DNA of 17,658 bases from Candidatus Eiseniibacteriota bacterium (lineage in GTDB: Bacteria > Eisenbacteria > RBG-16-71-46 > JAGVPR01): assembly GCA_020052115.1 (NCBI GenBank), contig JAGVPR010000058.1, positions 1 through 17,658 of the forward strand, read 5' to 3'. The position numbers and the translations under genes were made by a program. Every line of letters begins with the position of its first letter. Position 1 is the stretch's first letter. The notes under the pieces were generated by a model. That model searched no databases, was not told where the DNA came from, and worked only from the letters and a program-made list of their open reading frames with translations. Positions 15,168 through 17,658 of this stretch are shown here, piece by piece.

Positions 15168-15169
15168 GC

Positions 15170-16924
15170 TCAGTACTCCTCCTGCGGTGCGCCGACGGCG
15201 CCGGGATCCTGGGGTGAACGCGTGATGAAGGGCTCCAGACCGTACACAGAATTCACAGAATTCCCATCCGGCGAGTTCGAGGGCAGATTCCGTGAATTCT
15301 GTGAATTCTGTGTATGGATCGCGGGGTTCACGTCGAAGGCCGGACTCGGAGGACGCCCAGCGCCCGATCGAGGTGGCGCCGGCCGCGGCCGGATGATGTC
15401 GTGCTCCACCAAGCGTTCGAGCGGCGCGGCCATCTCCGCGGGCGCTGTGAAGCGGGCCCTGAGGACTTGGTAGGCGTCGCGAATCGTGAATGTCGTCACG
15501 CCGCTACGCTCGATCCACTCCAGGATGCGACGCGCTCCACGGCCGACCGGGTCCGCCTGCATCTTGTCGAACGCGATCCTGGCGTGCGCGAGGAGGTACT
15601 CGGCGAGTCGGATCGCCCGGAGCGTCTCCCCCGCCCCGATAGGTTCGGCCAAGCGCTCCGGCTCATGCGCCCTGTCGGCCACATGCAGAAGCCCGGCGAT
15701 GCGAGCAATCGTCCCCGCCAGCTTGTTGCCCCAGTCGGCGATCGTCTCGATCTCACCGGCCGGTCCCAGCGTTGGCTCGATGGCCTCCTTGAACGCCACG
15801 AGATGCAGGTACGCCTCGGGGCTCATGACCATGGGAACGGAGACGATCTCTCCCTCGTCGTTCCGCTCGGCGGGAGTCGCGAGCAGTCTCCGGACGCCCT
15901 CCTCGTAATCCGCGCGAACGGTTTCGGGTAGAACCGGCGAGTCCGCCGAGCGCTCGCCGACGAGACTCCGCGGGTAAGCCCAGAGGAACCGTGCGAGCAG
16001 GCCGCGGCCGCGAAAGCCCCTCTTCTCCTGGAGACCGGCGAGGACCTCAGGCTGGATCGTGAGGCCGATCGTGATCGCCGGTTCCCGGACTTCCCCGCCG
16101 GCGCGTCCTATTCGGTCGGTCGTGCTCGCGCTACCGCTGTATCCCTTGAGGTAGATCTCGAAGTTCGGAACGCCTTCCGAGTACCGTCCTCCCATCAGCT
16201 CGAACGGGCCGCCCTCATCGCTCATCACCGCGATCCGGCCTCCCTGCTGCCGCAGAACCTGATCGAGGGACTCGGCCGTGATGTCGTCCACGACCAGACG
16301 GAGCGGGACCGGCACCCGAATAGCCGCCACGTCGAAGACCGCCGCTTCGATCGCTTTCTCGAGCTTCTCCCGGTCCTCTTGTTTGTCCGCCTTCGCCGCG
16401 CGGATCTTCAGCTGCTCGAGCCTCCGTTCTGCGACGTCGAAGCGCGCCATCGCCAGCCTGATCTCGGGGTCGAGGCGTTTTCTTTCCTCGGCGACGTATT
16501 CCGTAACGGGCCGCATGGCAGCCCGGAACGCCGGGCTCTTGGATTCCCCAGACTTCAGAATCACAGCCACGTAGAGATTGACGGGCTCGGGCCAATCCGG
16601 CCGCACCCGCACGATTACCTTCTTGCCTACCGCGACCGAAAGAACGGCGAGCCCGACCATTCCGGGAAGATCCAGCGGACACTGAAGGCTCTCGGAGACG
16701 GCGGTCATCCATCGACCGAGCCAAGCGGGAAAGACGTTCGCCGGGAAAGGCGGCGCCTTCACCGCCAGCCCGAGCGGAATCGGAGCCGGCCAGAAGCCGG
16801 CTGCTTCTGCGGCGTCGTCGACGGCACGGATATCCGGTGGAGCTGGAGGTTCGCGCTCCTCCATGCCGTCGAACGGGTCACCTGAAAGCGCACCTTCGAG
16901 GAGGCGGTCGTTGTCGTCTTTCAT
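15170..16924 (-). CDS. DUF3987 family protein (mobile-element replication protein)
   Basis: The 584-residue product matches the DUF3987 family found beside primases in phages, satellites and plasmids. Visible marks are PANVFPAWLGRWMTAVSESL (about 61-80), a Walker-A-like VILKSGESKS (about 121-130), a charged coiled coil (about 140-195), LVVDDITAESLDQVL, GRIAVMSDEGGPFELMGGRY (Walker-B-like region) and ITIGLTIQPEVLAGL. The family is thought to act in replication, probably as a helicase-like ATPase; the exact reaction is not established. The ATG at 16924 overlaps the Toprim stop by 4 bp (ATGA). The C-terminal ~60 residues are low-complexity (Pro-rich, then NSQNS and NSVNS) and coincide with a DNA inverted repeat. 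That tail looks shaped by DNA constraint more than by protein function. Confidence 0.8.
   Translation of the reverse strand: MKDDNDRLLEGALSGDPFDGMEEREPPAPPDIRAVDDAAEAAGFWPAPIPLGLAVKAPPFPANVFPAWLGRWMTAVSESLQCPLDLPGMVGLAVLSVAVGKKVIVRVRPDWPEPVNLYVAVILKSGESKSPAFRAAMRPVTEYVAEERKRLDPEIRLAMARFDVAERRLEQLKIRAAKADKQEDREKLEKAIEAAVFDVAAIRVPVPLRLVVDDITAESLDQVLRQQGGRIAVMSDEGGPFELMGGRYSEGVPNFEIYLKGYSGSASTTDRIGRAGGEVREPAITIGLTIQPEVLAGLQEKRGFRGRGLLARFLWAYPRSLVGERSADSPVLPETVRADYEEGVRRLLATPAERNDEGEIVSVPMVMSPEAYLHLVAFKEAIEPTLGPAGEIETIADWGNKLAGTIARIAGLLHVADRAHEPERLAEPIGAGETLRAIRLAEYLLAHARIAFDKMQADPVGRGARRILEWIERSGVTTFTIRDAYQVLRARFTAPAEMAAPLERLVEHDIIRPRPAPPRSGAGRPPSPAFDVNPAIHTQNSQNSRNLPSNSPDGNSVNSVYGLEPFITRSPQDPGAVGAPQEEY
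15243..15314. repeat. Perfect 21-bp inverted repeat made of 9-bp units
   Basis: 15243-15263 and 15294-15314 are exact reverse complements with a 30-nt spacer. Each arm contains tandem 9-bp units (ACAGAATTC twice on one side, TGTGAATTC-type on the other), with EcoRI-like GAATTC cores. The repeat lies within the 3' coding end of the DUF3987 gene, where it encodes HTQNSQNS and NSVNSV. A hairpin, an iteron array or a dimeric protein-binding site are all possible. Confidence 0.85.
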
Positions 16925-17658
16925 CGCGAGGCCTCCTTCGCGCGGGCGACGAAGATCTGGCAGCGGCCTCGCAGCGTCGCGACGATCCTGTGGGCGTATG
17001 CGGCGCCCGCCTCATCGTCGTGGGTGCGGACAGCGACGCGAGTTCCGTCAGGGACCCGGGCCGCGATGCTCGCGGTCCATGCGCCGGACTCGATGCCGAA
17101 CACCGCCGGTCCTTGCTCGTCGCTCTCGCGCTGGCGTGCAGCCCAGAGCAGCCAGTCAGGCTCGCCTTCGAGAACGATGACCTCGCGCGGGCACCACCAG
17201 TCGGGCACGAACCCGCTGAGAAACTGGGTCGCGAGGGGATCTGCCAGCACAAGGCCGCGCACCGAGAAGCCGCCGGGGGCGAGCGACTTCGGCGTGATCT
17301 CGGGGCGAACGCATCGGGCGCGAAGCGAGACGGCGTTTCCAGCGTGATCCCAGAGCCGGAAGAGGAGCTTGTGACCCGTCCGCGTCCACCCGCCGCCTCG
17401 AGACCAGACCCAGCGCGGGAGATCCTGGCCGGGCCGAAGCGCTCGGCAAAGATCGTGCAACTCAGCGGTCTCGATGAATCGCTCCGCGTAGTCGCCGTAG
17501 CGGCGGCGGAACCAGGCTTCCACGTCAGGATCGCAGCCAGCAGGGCCCGACGCTGCCCACACGGCCGCGACCTCTTCCTTCGGCGGTCGACACGACGGCT
17601 CGGTAGGCGCGACTCGATCCGGGGCGCCGATCGCCGTCCTGCGTAGCGCGACGATGGT
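16921..17658 (-). CDS. Toprim-domain primase, N-terminus outside window
   Basis: The frame is open to the right edge, giving at least 245 residues; a GTG at 17562 would give 213 but is probably internal. The first visible residues (CRPPKEEVAAVWAA, then DPDVEAWFRRR) match the linker after the zinc-finger region of phage-type primases. The Toprim fold follows: VIVLEGEPDWLLWAA holds the catalytic Glu, and VRTHDDEAGAAYAHRI is the DxD-type metal motif. Primases of this type make RNA primers for element replication, usually with a CHC2 zinc finger at the N-terminus, which would lie beyond 17658. The stop overlaps the DUF3987 start (ATGA), so the two are translationally coupled and likely work together at the replication origin. 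Confidence 0.8.
   Translation of the reverse strand, partial: TIVALRRTAIGAPDRVAPTEPSCRPPKEEVAAVWAASGPAGCDPDVEAWFRRRYGDYAERFIETAELHDLCRALRPGQDLPRWVWSRGGGWTRTGHKLLFRLWDHAGNAVSLRARCVRPEITPKSLAPGGFSVRGLVLADPLATQFLSGFVPDWWCPREVIVLEGEPDWLLWAARQRESDEQGPAVFGIESGAWTASIAARVPDGTRVAVRTHDDEAGAAYAHRIVATLRGRCQIFVARAKEASR

Larger units (their letters stand above)
13379..17658. mobile_element. Integrated element at tRNA-Cys (prophage satellite / integrative plasmid type), right end outside window
   Basis: From the tRNA fragment to the right edge, all genes lie on the minus strand and are tightly packed: Toprim primase, DUF3987 protein, SpoVG-like protein, excisionase-type HTH protein, integrase. Primase/DUF3987 plus int and xis is a usual replication-integration core of satellite-like or integrative plasmid-like elements. 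No capsid, portal, terminase, relaxase or cargo gene is visible in this part, so the type of element cannot be settled. Confidence 0.8.

Noticed and set aside
15131..15314. CRISPR array
   Set aside because: The repeat units are 9 bp, tandem or inverted, without regular spacers, and lie in coding sequence. No cas genes are present.

Overview
The window reads as GC-rich bacterial chromosome carrying an integrated mobile element at its right end. Large secreted proteins built from beta-propeller-like repeats and closed by FlgD-like C-terminal domains (a PNPF motif, then a Gly-rich segment ending in SG-[IL]-Y), a gingipain-type peptidase and a PEP-CTERM protein point to an uncultured FCB-group lineage. 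Candidatus Eisenbacteria or a relative is my guess. It is an inference from protein style; no phylogenetic marker gene is present.

Left part (1-5034). A large secreted Rax2/kelch-like repeat protein runs leftwards off the window (1-2435). A divergent intergenic region with a good sigma-70-type promoter leads to a PEP-CTERM exosortase substrate (2789-3433). An 80-bp relic of a Cys-rich gene follows, then a tandem-HD/HD-GYP c-di-GMP phosphodiesterase (about 3742-5034).

Middle part (5250-12581), all on the minus strand. In transcription order it holds: an 870-residue secreted repeat protein with a clear promoter; a secreted SUMF1/FGE-fold protein lacking the catalytic cysteines; a short Cys-rich protein; a gingipain-like C25 peptidase; and a full-length paralogue of the Cys-rich protein with an extra N-terminal domain. 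The Cys-rich family is therefore present three times within 5.4 kb (full length, C-terminal domain only, and 80-bp relic).

Right part (12686-17658). A 5'-truncated tyrosine recombinase (plus strand) is followed by direct repeats, a bidirectional terminator and the isolated 3' part of a tRNA-Cys(GCA) gene. From there an element extends past the right edge. In transcription order on the minus strand it carries: a Toprim primase (partial), a DUF3987 protein, a SpoVG-like small protein, an excisionase-type HTH protein and a complete tyrosine integrase. These genes overlap by 4-26 bp or sit 2 bp apart, which indicates one operon. The integrase reads into the tRNA fragment, so the fragment is the chromosomal-side att junction. 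The intact tRNA-Cys is predicted beyond the right edge.

The most unusual signal is a set of 9-bp units related to TGTGAATTC. They form a perfect 21-bp inverted repeat inside the 3' end of the DUF3987 gene and recur in another reading frame at the start of the SpoVG-like gene. Conservation across different reading frames argues for a DNA-level role such as a replication iteron or an operator.
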